From positions 1 to 7,837 of the forward strand of contig JAQXEB010000098.1 in assembly GCA_029251065.1 (NCBI GenBank): a stretch of DNA of 7,837 nt, in the 5' to 3' direction. Below are positions 1-5,909 of the stretch, piece by piece. The stretch's first letter is position 1; each line of letters begins with the position of its first letter. This DNA comes from Luminiphilus sp. (GTDB lineage: Bacteria; Pseudomonadota; Gammaproteobacteria; Pseudomonadales; Halieaceae). A model generated the notes under the pieces. The model did no database searches. It saw only the letters and a list, made by a program, of their open reading frames with translations, and had not been told where the DNA came from. Position numbers and translations under genes: made by a program.

Positions 1-1
1 G

Positions 2-490
2 CTAGAGGAACAAATCGGACTACTCGAATTTGTTATCGCCGGTTCATTCAGTGCTTTAGCGAGTAATGATCTGAGCACAGATATGACTGACGGTGATCTG
101 TCGGTCTGGGCGAGGACGCTTTCAATGCTCTCGCGTTATTTCGTTGTGACCACGATTGAATCGTCTGAGATGCGTCCTCTGCCCGATACGTGGGTGCCAC
201 TGTCGCGAATGGCTTTGGCGGCGATGCTGGAGCAGGCGAGGGTGGCCCTGCTGATGGGTGATCAAGATCAATATGGCAGTGCTCTCTTGCGAGCTGAGCG
301 TTTTATCCGGACGCATACGCATTCGGACGATGCCCGATCAAACAGTGTCATCGAGTCACTAGAGTCGCTTGCGGCAACGGATTTTCTGCCGTTGCTGCCC
401 GATTTGTCAGCGACATTGCGCACATTTCGCGACTTTGAGCGCGCATCAGAATCTCTGGCTGTCCCTGCCCGTATTGAGGAGACACCTTAG
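2..490 (+). CDS. hemX: HemX family protein, C-terminal part (5' end outside window)
   Basis: The frame is open from base 2 to the TAG at 488-490, giving 162 residues with no start needed inside the window; the ATG at 83 is internal. The visible part matches the C-terminal half of HemX, which is often annotated as uroporphyrinogen-III C-methyltransferase although the family lacks the SAM-binding fold of true CobA/CysG enzymes. The best landmarks are the helical segment MALAAMLEQARVALLMGDQ, a QYGSALLRAERFI stretch, and the near-terminal LPDLSATLRTFR, which resembles the PDIS.SL..L segment of E. coli HemX. HemX is normally an inner-membrane protein with one N-terminal membrane helix and a coiled-coil periplasmic region; that half lies outside the window. 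Its stop codon overlaps the hemY start by one base, as expected for the hemCDXY-type operon. The exact role in heme synthesis is unknown. Confidence 0.85.
   Translation, partial: LEEQIGLLEFVIAGSFSALASNDLSTDMTDGDLSVWARTLSMLSRYFVVTTIESSEMRPLPDTWVPLSRMALAAMLEQARVALLMGDQDQYGSALLRAERFIRTHTHSDDARSNSVIESLESLAATDFLPLLPDLSATLRTFRDFERASESLAVPARIEETP
476..482 (+). promoter_or_regulatory. Ribosome binding site of hemY
   Basis: GAGGAGA sits 7 nt before the GTG at 490 and inside the last codons of hemX. It decides the start of hemY and indicates translational coupling within the hemX-hemY operon. Confidence 0.75.
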
Positions 491-1299
491 TGCGTGGTCC
501 CCTGTTGCTGGTCATTCTGGGTTTGACTGCGGGGGTCGCACTCGTGTCGGTGTTGGCGCAAGATCCCGGCTATGTGCTGTTGCAGCGCGGTGACTATCGT
601 GTTGAAAGTACGGTAGTCGCGCTCGGCATTATGGCGGTCTTTTTTTTGCTGGCGGTTAGGCTGGTGTACCGAGTGCTTGTCGCATTACTCGGCATTGCCC
701 CCGGTGTCGGTCTCTGGCTTGAAAAGCGTAAAGAAAATCGAGAGTCCGAGCTCGTACAAGAGAGCTTCACGGACTTACTCGCCGGTCGGGACGCCGCGTT
801 CAATCAGAAACTTGGAAAGCTTGAACGAGTGTCTTGGTTTTCTGAGGTCTACCGGAAAGAGGCCCGCGACTGGGTGTTTACTCGGCAGCTCGCGACTGCG
901 CAAAAACGCGATAAGTTAAAGCGTCTATGGCAAAGCGCGTCCGCCCATCAGAAACACGATCCAGTTTTTGGTGCGTTATATGCTGAGCACTTACTGCGGG
1001 TCGGTGCGTCCTCAGATGTGGAGGCTCAGTTGCTCGGTTTGGCTGACAAGGGGTGGCCAGTTGAAGCAACAGCTGTACTCGCTCAGTTAAGAGTGTCGAA
1101 GCCCGATACGCTGATCCGTAAGCTTACGACGTTGGCTGAAAATACGCCCTCGGGCGATGCTGCAACCGGCCTGGTCATCGCGAAAGCGCAGGCGATGTCG
1201 GGCGATCAGGGCCAGCAGCTGCTGACCGATTACTATGCGACGCACCGCTCGGCTGACATCGTAACGGCGCTTGGGACCCTCTTCCTGACCAGCGCTTAG
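490..1299 (+). CDS. hemY: HemY-type heme biosynthesis-associated membrane protein, unusually short
   Basis: The 269-residue product starts at a GTG that shares its first G with the hemX stop (TAGTG). A strong Shine-Dalgarno, GAGGAGA at 476-482, lies 7 nt upstream, so the start is well supported. Residues 3-22 and about 42-68 form two membrane helices flanking the family signature PGYVLLQ (26-32), and a basic KRKENR stretch follows (79-84). This is the HemY N-terminal domain. The C-terminal part (about 126-269), starting at ARDWVF, aligns by eye with the second half of E. coli HemY (about 398 residues, TPR-like helices). By the same comparison, about 95-100 residues of the first TPR block are missing just after LLAGRDAAFNQKL (96-108). 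Members sit in the inner membrane and are linked to late heme synthesis, without a proven reaction; this is not the oxygen-dependent HemY of Bacillus. The gene ends head-on in ubiD. Confidence 0.85.
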   Translation: MRGPLLLVILGLTAGVALVSVLAQDPGYVLLQRGDYRVESTVVALGIMAVFFLLAVRLVYRVLVALLGIAPGVGLWLEKRKENRESELVQESFTDLLAGRDAAFNQKLGKLERVSWFSEVYRKEARDWVFTRQLATAQKRDKLKRLWQSASAHQKHDPVFGALYAEHLLRVGASSDVEAQLLGLADKGWPVEATAVLAQLRVSKPDTLIRKLTTLAENTPSGDAATGLVIAKAQAMSGDQGQQLLTDYYATHRSADIVTALGTLFLTSA

Positions 1300-2795
1300 C
1301 GTTGGCGTCCGGGCAAGTTGATTCCTAGAGAGTCCCAAAGCGAATCGACGTGCGCTTTTACTTCTGAATCCATTTGAATCGATGAACCCCATTCTCGCTC
1401 GGTTTCACCCTCCCATTTATTTGTCGCATCCATACCGACTTTAGAGCCAAGGCCCGCAACCGGAGATGCAAAATCGAGATAATCAATGGGGGTGTTGTCG
1501 ATAAAGACCGAATCGCGACGAGGATCCATGCGAGTCGTCATGGCCCAAATCACATCTTCCCAGTTTCTGACATCAACATCCTCATCAGTCACAATAATGA
1601 ATTTGGTGTACATAAACTGGCGCAAAAAGCTCCAAATACCCAACATGATGCGCTTTGCGTGCCCTGGGTATTCTTTGCGAATACTGACCACCGCCATACG
1701 GTAAGAGCAGCCTTCAGGGGGTAAATAGAAGTCCATAATTTCTGGGAATTGCTTTTGCAGTAAAGGGACAAAGACCTCGTTTAAGGCGACACCAAGGATT
1801 GCGGGCTCGTCCGGCGGCCTGCCTGTGTAAGTGCTGTGATAGATCGGGTTTTTGCGGGTCGTCATCGTTTGTACGGTAAAGACTGGGAAGCTTTCAACCT
1901 CGTTGTAATAGCCAGTATGATCGCCAAATGGCCCTTCATTGGCCATTTCGGTGGGATCGATGTAGCCCTCTAAAATAATTTCAGAGTGCGCCGGAACCAA
2001 AAGCTCGTTGTCTCTGCACGCAGGTGTCAAGCAGTTGGCCAGCTCAGTCTTACCGCCGCGCAGTAGCCCAGCGAATGCGTATTCTGACAGCGCATCGGGC
2101 ACGGGCGTCACCGCACCGAGCGTTGTGGCGGGGTCTGCACCCAACGCGATAGCCACTGGGTAAGGTTCACCCGGGCGTTTTAATGTCCAGTCTCTAAAGT
2201 CGAGCGCGCCGCCACGATGCGACAGCCAGCGCATGATCAGCTTGTTGCGCCCCAGAAGCTGCATTCTATAAATGCCCAGATTCATGCGCGGTTTTTCAGG
2301 TCCGCGTGTGATCACCAGAGGCCATGTCACCAGGGGTCCAACGTCGCCCGGCCAACACGTTTGAATAGGAAGCGTGGTCAGATCGACAGCATCATCCTTA
2401 ATGACGATCTCTTGGCAGGGTGGGCGGCTGATGGTTTTGGGGCCCATGTTGAGCACCTTCTTGAGCAGTGGGGCTTTGTCAATCAGGTCCCGCATACCCT
2501 TGGGCGGATCAGGTTGGCGTAGGTAGGCGAGAAGCTCACCAATTTCACGCAGCGCTTCGGTTGACTCCGCGCCCATACCCAGCGCGACACGCTTCTCAGT
2601 ACCAAAGAGATTGGCCAGAAGCGGCACGTCATAGCCCTTTGGGTTTTCAAACAGCAGCGCCGGGCCACCGCCACGCAAGGTGCGGTCAGCGATCTCTGTC
2701 ATTTCTAGATTTGGGTCGATTTCTTCTTTGATTCGCACCAAATCGCCATTCGCTTCTAGCGTGGCGAGGAAGTCGCGTAGGTCCCGAAATTTCAT
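1296..2795 (-). CDS. ubiD: UbiD, 4-hydroxy-3-polyprenylbenzoate decarboxylase
   Basis: UbiD removes the carboxyl group from 4-hydroxy-3-polyprenylbenzoate in ubiquinone synthesis, using prenylated FMN made by UbiX, with a divalent metal (usually Mn) and potassium. The 499 residues match the 497 of E. coli UbiD almost throughout. By alignment from memory, the metal ligands are Asn172 (in MNLGIYR) and Glu238 (in LSEYAFAG). The cofactor-contacting segments are IYR 175-177, RWL 189-191 and RG 194-195, and the proposed proton donor is Asp292 in GDHTGYYNE. A run of family blocks follows, including YHSTYTGRPPDEPA, FPEIMDFYLPPEGCSYR and NTPIDYLDFASP. An insertion of about five residues relative to E. 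coli lies near 256-266 (LTPACRDNELL). The start is ATG at 2795 with only a weak GAAG-type ribosome site. It lies 125 bp downstream of rho on the same strand, so it may be co-transcribed with rho. Confidence 0.97.
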   Translation of the reverse strand: MKFRDLRDFLATLEANGDLVRIKEEIDPNLEMTEIADRTLRGGGPALLFENPKGYDVPLLANLFGTEKRVALGMGAESTEALREIGELLAYLRQPDPPKGMRDLIDKAPLLKKVLNMGPKTISRPPCQEIVIKDDAVDLTTLPIQTCWPGDVGPLVTWPLVITRGPEKPRMNLGIYRMQLLGRNKLIMRWLSHRGGALDFRDWTLKRPGEPYPVAIALGADPATTLGAVTPVPDALSEYAFAGLLRGGKTELANCLTPACRDNELLVPAHSEIILEGYIDPTEMANEGPFGDHTGYYNEVESFPVFTVQTMTTRKNPIYHSTYTGRPPDEPAILGVALNEVFVPLLQKQFPEIMDFYLPPEGCSYRMAVVSIRKEYPGHAKRIMLGIWSFLRQFMYTKFIIVTDEDVDVRNWEDVIWAMTTRMDPRRDSVFIDNTPIDYLDFASPVAGLGSKVGMDATNKWEGETEREWGSSIQMDSEVKAHVDSLWDSLGINLPGRQR

Positions 2796-2899
2796 ACTGT
2801 CTTCTTCAGCTTTTCATTCGCCACAGCATGACATAGATGAATGCAGAGCGGGTCACTGCGTCTTGAAACTGACGCGCAAAATGAGCAAGACAGGGCGGA

Positions 2900-2916
2900 G
2901 GCGCACGCTGTGCGCC
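2900..2916 (-). terminator. GC-rich hairpin just after rho, without a U-run
   Basis: On the minus strand, GGCGCAC-AGC-GTGCGCC forms a perfect 7-bp stem with a 3-nt loop, 4 nt after the rho stop codon. The bases that follow (TCCGCCCTGTC) are not a U-tract, so it is not a classic intrinsic terminator. It may protect the 3' end of rho mRNA, cause pausing, or weakly separate rho from ubiD. The dyad is directly visible; its role is inferred. Confidence 0.4.
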
Positions 2917-2920
2917 GAAA

Positions 2921-4495
2921 TTACTTACGCTTCATTGATCGGAAGAACTCGTCGTTAGACTTGGTGTCTTTAAGCTTATCGAGTAAGAACTCAATCGCAG
3001 GCAGATCTTCCATGCCGTGGAGTAACTTACGTAAGATCCACATGCGATGCAGCTCGTCGTCACCGGTCAGTAGTTCTTCGCGGCGCGTTCCTGAACGTCG
3101 AATATTAATTGCCGGATACACGCGCTTTTCCGCGATCTTCCGATCGAGGTGGAGTTCCATGTTGCCGGTACCTTTGAATTCTTCGTAGATGACTTCGTCC
3201 ATCTTTGAGCCGGTCTCAGTGAGCGCCGTTGCAATAATGGAAAGGCTGCCCCCTTCCTCGATGTTTCTGGCGGCGCCAAAGAAACGCTTTGGGCGTTCGA
3301 GCGCGTGCGCATCGACACCACCGGTTAGGACTTTTCCTGAACTGGGGACGACCGTGTTGTAAGCCCTTGCTAGACGGGTAATGGAGTCTAAAAGAATAAC
3401 AACATCACGCTTGTGTTCGACGAGGCGTTTTGCCTTTTCAATCACCATATCGGCGACCTGAACGTGCCTCGACGGCGGCTCATCAAATGTCGACGCAACA
3501 ACCTCGGCACCACGCGCGCCGACAGAACGTTGCATTTCGGTGACTTCCTCAGGGCGCTCATCAATCAGTAGGACGATGATATAGCACTCGGGATTATTAC
3601 TGATGATGGACTGCGCCATGCTCTGCATCATGATGGTTTTACCCGCCTTGGGTGGTGCCACCAATAATCCCCGCTGGCCTTTTCCAGTGGGAGAACACAA
3701 GTCGATGATGCGTCCCGTTAGGTCTTCGGTAGAGCCATTCCCCTTCTCAAGGGTGAGCCTCTCATCGGGAAACAACGGGGTTAAGTTTTCGAAAAGAATC
3801 TTGGCTTTTGCTGTCTCGGGCGATTCGAAGTTCACTTCACTGACTTTGAGCAATGCAAAATAACGCTCTGAATCTTTGGGTGGACGGATCATTCCCGTAA
3901 CGGTATCGCCTGTTCTCAAGTTAAAGCGGCGAATTTGACTGGGACTGACATAAATGTCGTCGGGACCGGCTAGAAATGAGCTGTCCGCGGAGCGTAAAAA
4001 TCCGAATCCGTCGGAGAGGATCTCCAGCACGCCGTCGCCGTAAATGTCTTCACCGCTTTTCGCATGCCGCTTCAGCAGCGAGAAAATAATGTCCTGCTTT
4101 CGTGAGCGGGCCATGTTTTCGATGCCCATCTCCACGGCCATGTCGATGAGTTCTTGCATCGACTTGGTCTTAAGTTCCGTGAGACTCAGTGGGTTTTCTG
4201 ACGGGACATGTGGTTCACGGCGGTTACGCCGGTTGCGGTTGCGTCGGTTGCGACCGCCACCCTGGTTTTCACCGTCTTCGCTCGCTGATGTTGTCTCAGT
4301 ATTACTCGATTTGGCCTGCTCTTGTGGTTGTTCGGCAGCGGCTTCATCTTCTTTTGAGGCCTCTGCCCGATTCAGCTTGAGCGTTTTTGTGGACTTGTCG
4401 TCAGTGGCTGAGGCGTCCGATGGATCTGCCTCTGGGGTCACGTCGACTGCCGCACTGGCTGACGAATCGATAATGTTAGTTTCTTCTTCTTGCAC
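2921..4495 (-). CDS. rho: Transcription termination factor Rho with long N-terminal extension
   Basis: Rho is the hexameric RNA helicase/ATPase that ends transcription at C-rich RNA sites. From residue 103 to 524 the protein matches all 419 residues of E. coli Rho. The N-terminal helical and cold-shock-like RNA-binding domain spans about 105-230 (LTELK, RKQDIIFSLLKRHAKSGEDI, GDGVLEIL.DGFGFLRS). Walker A is APPKAGKT (280-287, Lys283 and Lys286), Walker B is VVILLD (365-370), the Q-loop is about 380-393, and the arginine finger is Arg471 in RSGTR. Residues 1-102 are extra: low-complexity and acidic (about 1-78), then GGG and the basic RNRRNRNRRNRR tract (82-93). The start is GTG at 4495 because an in-frame TAA lies two codons upstream, and no ATG, GTG or TTG occurs in frame near residue 103. 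Only a weak AGG (12 nt upstream) serves as a ribosome site. trxA lies upstream, as in E. coli. Confidence 0.97.
   Translation of the reverse strand: MQEEETNIIDSSASAAVDVTPEADPSDASATDDKSTKTLKLNRAEASKEDEAAAEQPQEQAKSSNTETTSASEDGENQGGGRNRRNRNRRNRREPHVPSENPLSLTELKTKSMQELIDMAVEMGIENMARSRKQDIIFSLLKRHAKSGEDIYGDGVLEILSDGFGFLRSADSSFLAGPDDIYVSPSQIRRFNLRTGDTVTGMIRPPKDSERYFALLKVSEVNFESPETAKAKILFENLTPLFPDERLTLEKGNGSTEDLTGRIIDLCSPTGKGQRGLLVAPPKAGKTIMMQSMAQSIISNNPECYIIVLLIDERPEEVTEMQRSVGARGAEVVASTFDEPPSRHVQVADMVIEKAKRLVEHKRDVVILLDSITRLARAYNTVVPSSGKVLTGGVDAHALERPKRFFGAARNIEEGGSLSIIATALTETGSKMDEVIYEEFKGTGNMELHLDRKIAEKRVYPAINIRRSGTRREELLTGDDELHRMWILRKLLHGMEDLPAIEFLLDKLKDTKSNDEFFRSMKRK
4219..4256 (-). repeat. Short degenerate repeat encoding the Arg/Asn tract of Rho
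   Basis: The minus strand carries several copies of AACCGNCG-like units in a row, coding for the RNRRNRNRRNRR tract at Rho residues 82-93. The mixed use of CGC, CGA, CGG and CGT for Arg suggests the amino-acid tract is kept by selection and is not a recent DNA repeat expansion. Such a basic disordered tract could add RNA contacts next to the primary binding site. Confidence 0.6.
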
Positions 4496-4541
4496 GCGGT
4501 TTTACCTGTGGCTTTTGGGGAGTAGTGTTTGGTTTGTCCAT
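4476..4541 (-). CDS. Possible 21-residue leader ORF overlapping the rho start
   Basis: ATG at 4541-4539 opens a 21-codon frame ending in TAA at 4478-4476. It overlaps the first 20 bases of rho in another frame. The predicted peptide begins MDKPNTTPQKPQ, is Pro-rich, and ends in the basic RARRRN. No Shine-Dalgarno is visible before its ATG, so it could be chance. If translated, its ribosomes would pass over the rho GTG and could couple or control rho translation. It is not obviously similar to E. coli RhoL. Confidence 0.2.
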   Translation of the reverse strand: MDKPNTTPQKPQVKPRARRRN

Positions 4542-4560
4542 TTCTGGAGTGTTAGAGATT
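4496..4560 (-). promoter_or_regulatory. C-rich, G-poor rho leader, candidate rut site
   Basis: On the strand transcribed for rho, bases 4501-4560 contain 19 C and only 6 G, in an unstructured C/A-rich run just before the start codon. Such C-over-G stretches are the known preference of the Rho primary RNA-binding site. E. coli rho is controlled by Rho-dependent attenuation in its own leader, so the same feedback is a reasonable inference here. The base counts are direct; the function is not shown. Confidence 0.45.
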
Positions 4561-4596
4561 TTTTCTAATGAAAACCCATAGTGGACGCGAATACAT
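4552..4596 (-). CDS. Possible 14-residue leader peptide ORF upstream of rho
   Basis: ATG at 4596 opens MYSRPLWVFIRKNL and stops at TAA (4554-4552), about 57 nt before the rho start. E. coli has a short leader ORF (rhoL) in the equivalent place, but the sequence here is not recognisably the same and no ribosome site is seen. Listed because of its position only; chance is quite likely. Confidence 0.15.
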   Translation of the reverse strand: MYSRPLWVFIRKNL

Positions 4597-4659
4597 GGGA
4601 AGATGTCAGTGCGTTTGCTAGGGGGTTTGAGGCGTGATGACGCCCACAACCGAAAGGTA

Positions 4660-4677
4660 GCACCGCTTTTGCGGTGC
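4660..4677 (-). terminator. Hairpin downstream of trxA
   Basis: On the minus strand GCACCGC-AAAA-GCGGTGC forms a perfect 7-bp stem with a 4-nt loop, about 46 nt after the trxA stop. It is followed by TACCTTTCGG, a poor U-tract. A smaller dyad, GGCG-TCATCA-CGCC (4631-4644), lies next to it. The 43 nt between the trxA stop and position 4681 hold 14 C and 3 G on this strand, so trxA transcripts may be ended by Rho with the hairpin as 3'-end block. It could also act as a weak intrinsic terminator. Confidence 0.4.
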
Positions 4678-4723
4678 GTCTACAAAGAGTTAAGAGATTT
4701 TTTGGGTGTGTGACGCGATTGGA

Positions 4724-5050
4724 TTAGAGGCAACCGTCTACAAACTCAGCGAGTTGCGTTTTTGAGAGCGCGCCTACTTTTGTTTCTACTGCGCTGCCGC
4801 CCTTAAAGACGATCAGTGTTGGAATTCCGCGGATACCAAATTTTCCGGGTAGATCAGGATTGGCGTCTACATCGACCTTGCACACTTTAAGCTGATCGCC
4901 GTACTCGCTGGCTATTTCCTCAAGCACCGGTGCAATCATTTTGCACGGTCCACACCATTCGGCCCAAAAGTCCACGAGGACAGGTACATCTGAGGATAAA
5001 ACCTCATCTTGAAAATCAGCGTCAGTGACGTGTGTAATATTATCGCTCAT
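4724..5050 (-). CDS. trxA: Thioredoxin 1
   Basis: This cytoplasmic thiol-disulfide reductase is reduced by thioredoxin reductase and supplies electrons to ribonucleotide reductase and other targets. The 108 residues match E. coli TrxA (109) along the whole length. The active site WCGPC has cysteines at 33 and 36, the cis-proline is Pro77 in IRGIPT, the buried Asp is Asp27 in VDFWAEW, and the C-terminal KVGALSK..L.EF block is kept. Two further cysteines, Cys57 and Cys107, are absent from E. coli TrxA. The start is ATG at 5050 with GGAGG only 4 nt upstream (5055-5059), a close but strong ribosome site. The gene precedes rho on the same strand and is divergent from the GIY-YIG gene, with 67 bp between the two starts holding both promoters. 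Confidence 0.98.
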   Translation of the reverse strand: MSDNITHVTDADFQDEVLSSDVPVLVDFWAEWCGPCKMIAPVLEEIASEYGDQLKVCKVDVDANPDLPGKFGIRGIPTLIVFKGGSAVETKVGALSKTQLAEFVDGCL

Positions 5051-5117
5051 AGTGCCTCCGAGTATGTCGCATCATATACTCTCAAAAAATATGTTCGGAT
5101 GACAGCGTTGAAATCTA
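5051..5117 (-). promoter_or_regulatory. Divergent promoter region with an inverted repeat
   Basis: This AT-rich 67-bp gap lies between the start codons of trxA (minus) and the GIY-YIG gene (plus), so it should drive both. A TATACT (-10-like) at 5075-5080 reads on the plus strand and TATATG on the minus, but I see no well-spaced -35 box for either. An inverted repeat GAGTAT / ATACTC (5060-5065 and 5076-5081, 10-bp spacer) overlaps the -10-like region and could be an operator or a 5'-leader hairpin. Confidence 0.4.
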
Positions 5118-5393
5118 ATGAGTAAAAACTCGACGGATTCATGGTTTGTGTATTTGGTTGAGTGCGTCGATGGTACGTTTTACACCGGTGTCACGACTGA
5201 CCTCGTGCGTCGGGTCAGACAGCACAATGGAGACATCGTCGGTGGAGCGAATTACACGAGGGCGCGTCGGCCTGTTGCATTAGCGTGGTCTAAGGCCTGC
5301 GAAAGCCGCTCTGTTGCCCAGCAAGAGGAATATCGGGTCCGTCGCGTCTCGCGTCGAGAAAAAATAAGGATGGCGATGAGCCATGATCAGTGA
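5118..5393 (+). CDS. GIY-YIG nuclease-fold protein, YhbQ/UPF0213 family
   Basis: The 91-residue protein is a single small GIY-YIG domain. The two signature strands are VYL (11-13) and FYTGVT (21-26). They are followed by the LVRRVRQHN helix, with the family arginine around 31-32, then GGANYTRARRPV (42-53) and the SVAQQEEYRVRRVSRREK block holding the likely catalytic Glu71. The closest relative I recall is E. coli YhbQ (about 100 residues), which shares the EYRVK..(T/S)KR core. The family is thought to cut or bind DNA, but its biological role is poorly defined, so no symbol is given. The ATG start lacks a clear Shine-Dalgarno (TTGAAATCTA precedes it), which suggests a leader-poor or weakly translated mRNA. 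It diverges from trxA and overlaps the next gene by 11 bases. Confidence 0.88.
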   Translation: MSKNSTDSWFVYLVECVDGTFYTGVTTDLVRRVRQHNGDIVGGANYTRARRPVALAWSKACESRSVAQQEEYRVRRVSRREKIRMAMSHDQ

Positions 5394-5841
5394 TGTAGAC
5401 AGAGAGTTTTGGTCCTGGGCCATTGTGCGTTACGAGACTGAAGAGGTGCGCGACTATTTGCTCGGGCTTCAAGAACAGCATGGACTTATTATTCTGGAGG
5501 CGATGTTCCTTGCTTGGCTGGGGGGGCGGGGTAATTGTTTAACCGCTGAGGCTTGGGGTGTTCTGCGGGAACGGATTAGCCCTTGGGTTGATTCTGTCGT
5601 GTTGCCGTTGAGGCAGCAGCGCGTTATCTGGGGGCAAAATCCACAGCGCCTGGAGGACCGGCGTGCTTTATTGCGTCTCGAACTGGAAGCGGAGAAGACG
5701 CTTGCTCAGATTCTGTGTGGTGCCGTTGATGTTAATGCGCTCAGGCGCGAGGGAGAGTGCATCGCAGGCAATCTCAGCCACCTCCCAGAACTTCCCAGTG
5801 TCGACTTGATTAATCGTTTAGAGACCCTCTTAGGGCGGTAG
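5383..5841 (+). CDS. TIGR02444 family (DUF2390) protein of unknown function
   Basis: This 152-residue soluble protein matches the TIGR02444/DUF2390 pattern from memory. It has FWSWAIVRYETEEVRDYLLGLQEQHGL (9-35), a hydrophobic AMFLAWLGGRG helix (40-50), then W.DSVVLPLRQQRVIW (68-83), where the family has a conserved PLR..RR. The rest is helical, charged and poorly conserved. No catalytic motif, signal peptide or membrane helix is evident. The ATG at 5383 lies inside the last codons of the GIY-YIG gene (11-base overlap), so the two are probably translated together; an AAGGA 13 nt upstream is a weak ribosome site. The family is restricted mainly to Proteobacteria, and its function is not known. 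Confidence 0.75.
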   Translation: MISDVDREFWSWAIVRYETEEVRDYLLGLQEQHGLIILEAMFLAWLGGRGNCLTAEAWGVLRERISPWVDSVVLPLRQQRVIWGQNPQRLEDRRALLRLELEAEKTLAQILCGAVDVNALRREGECIAGNLSHLPELPSVDLINRLETLLGR

Positions 5842-5909
5842 CAAGTCACCGGCGAGCCGCGTAATATGCAGCGCTTATCTTTTAACTATTTCACACAGGA
5901 CAACCTGCC

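Noticed and set aside
83..85. ATG at 83 as the start of the first gene
   Set aside because: The frame stays open to base 2 and the residues upstream continue the HemX-type helical sequence, so the gene is simply cut by the window edge.
2217..2731. Overlapping open frames on the plus strand opposite ubiD
   Set aside because: ubiD matches its family at full length over this stretch; the antisense frames have no family features.
4044..4568. A 174-codon open frame on the plus strand opposite rho
   Set aside because: It is antisense to the rho 5' end and its Ser/Arg/Leu-rich, low-complexity protein mirrors the Rho extension; no ribosome site and no recognisable domain.
5842..5909. Promoter for the FKBP gene (TAATAT at about 5862)
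   Set aside because: No -35-like box is found at a proper distance, so a promoter cannot be supported from sequence alone.
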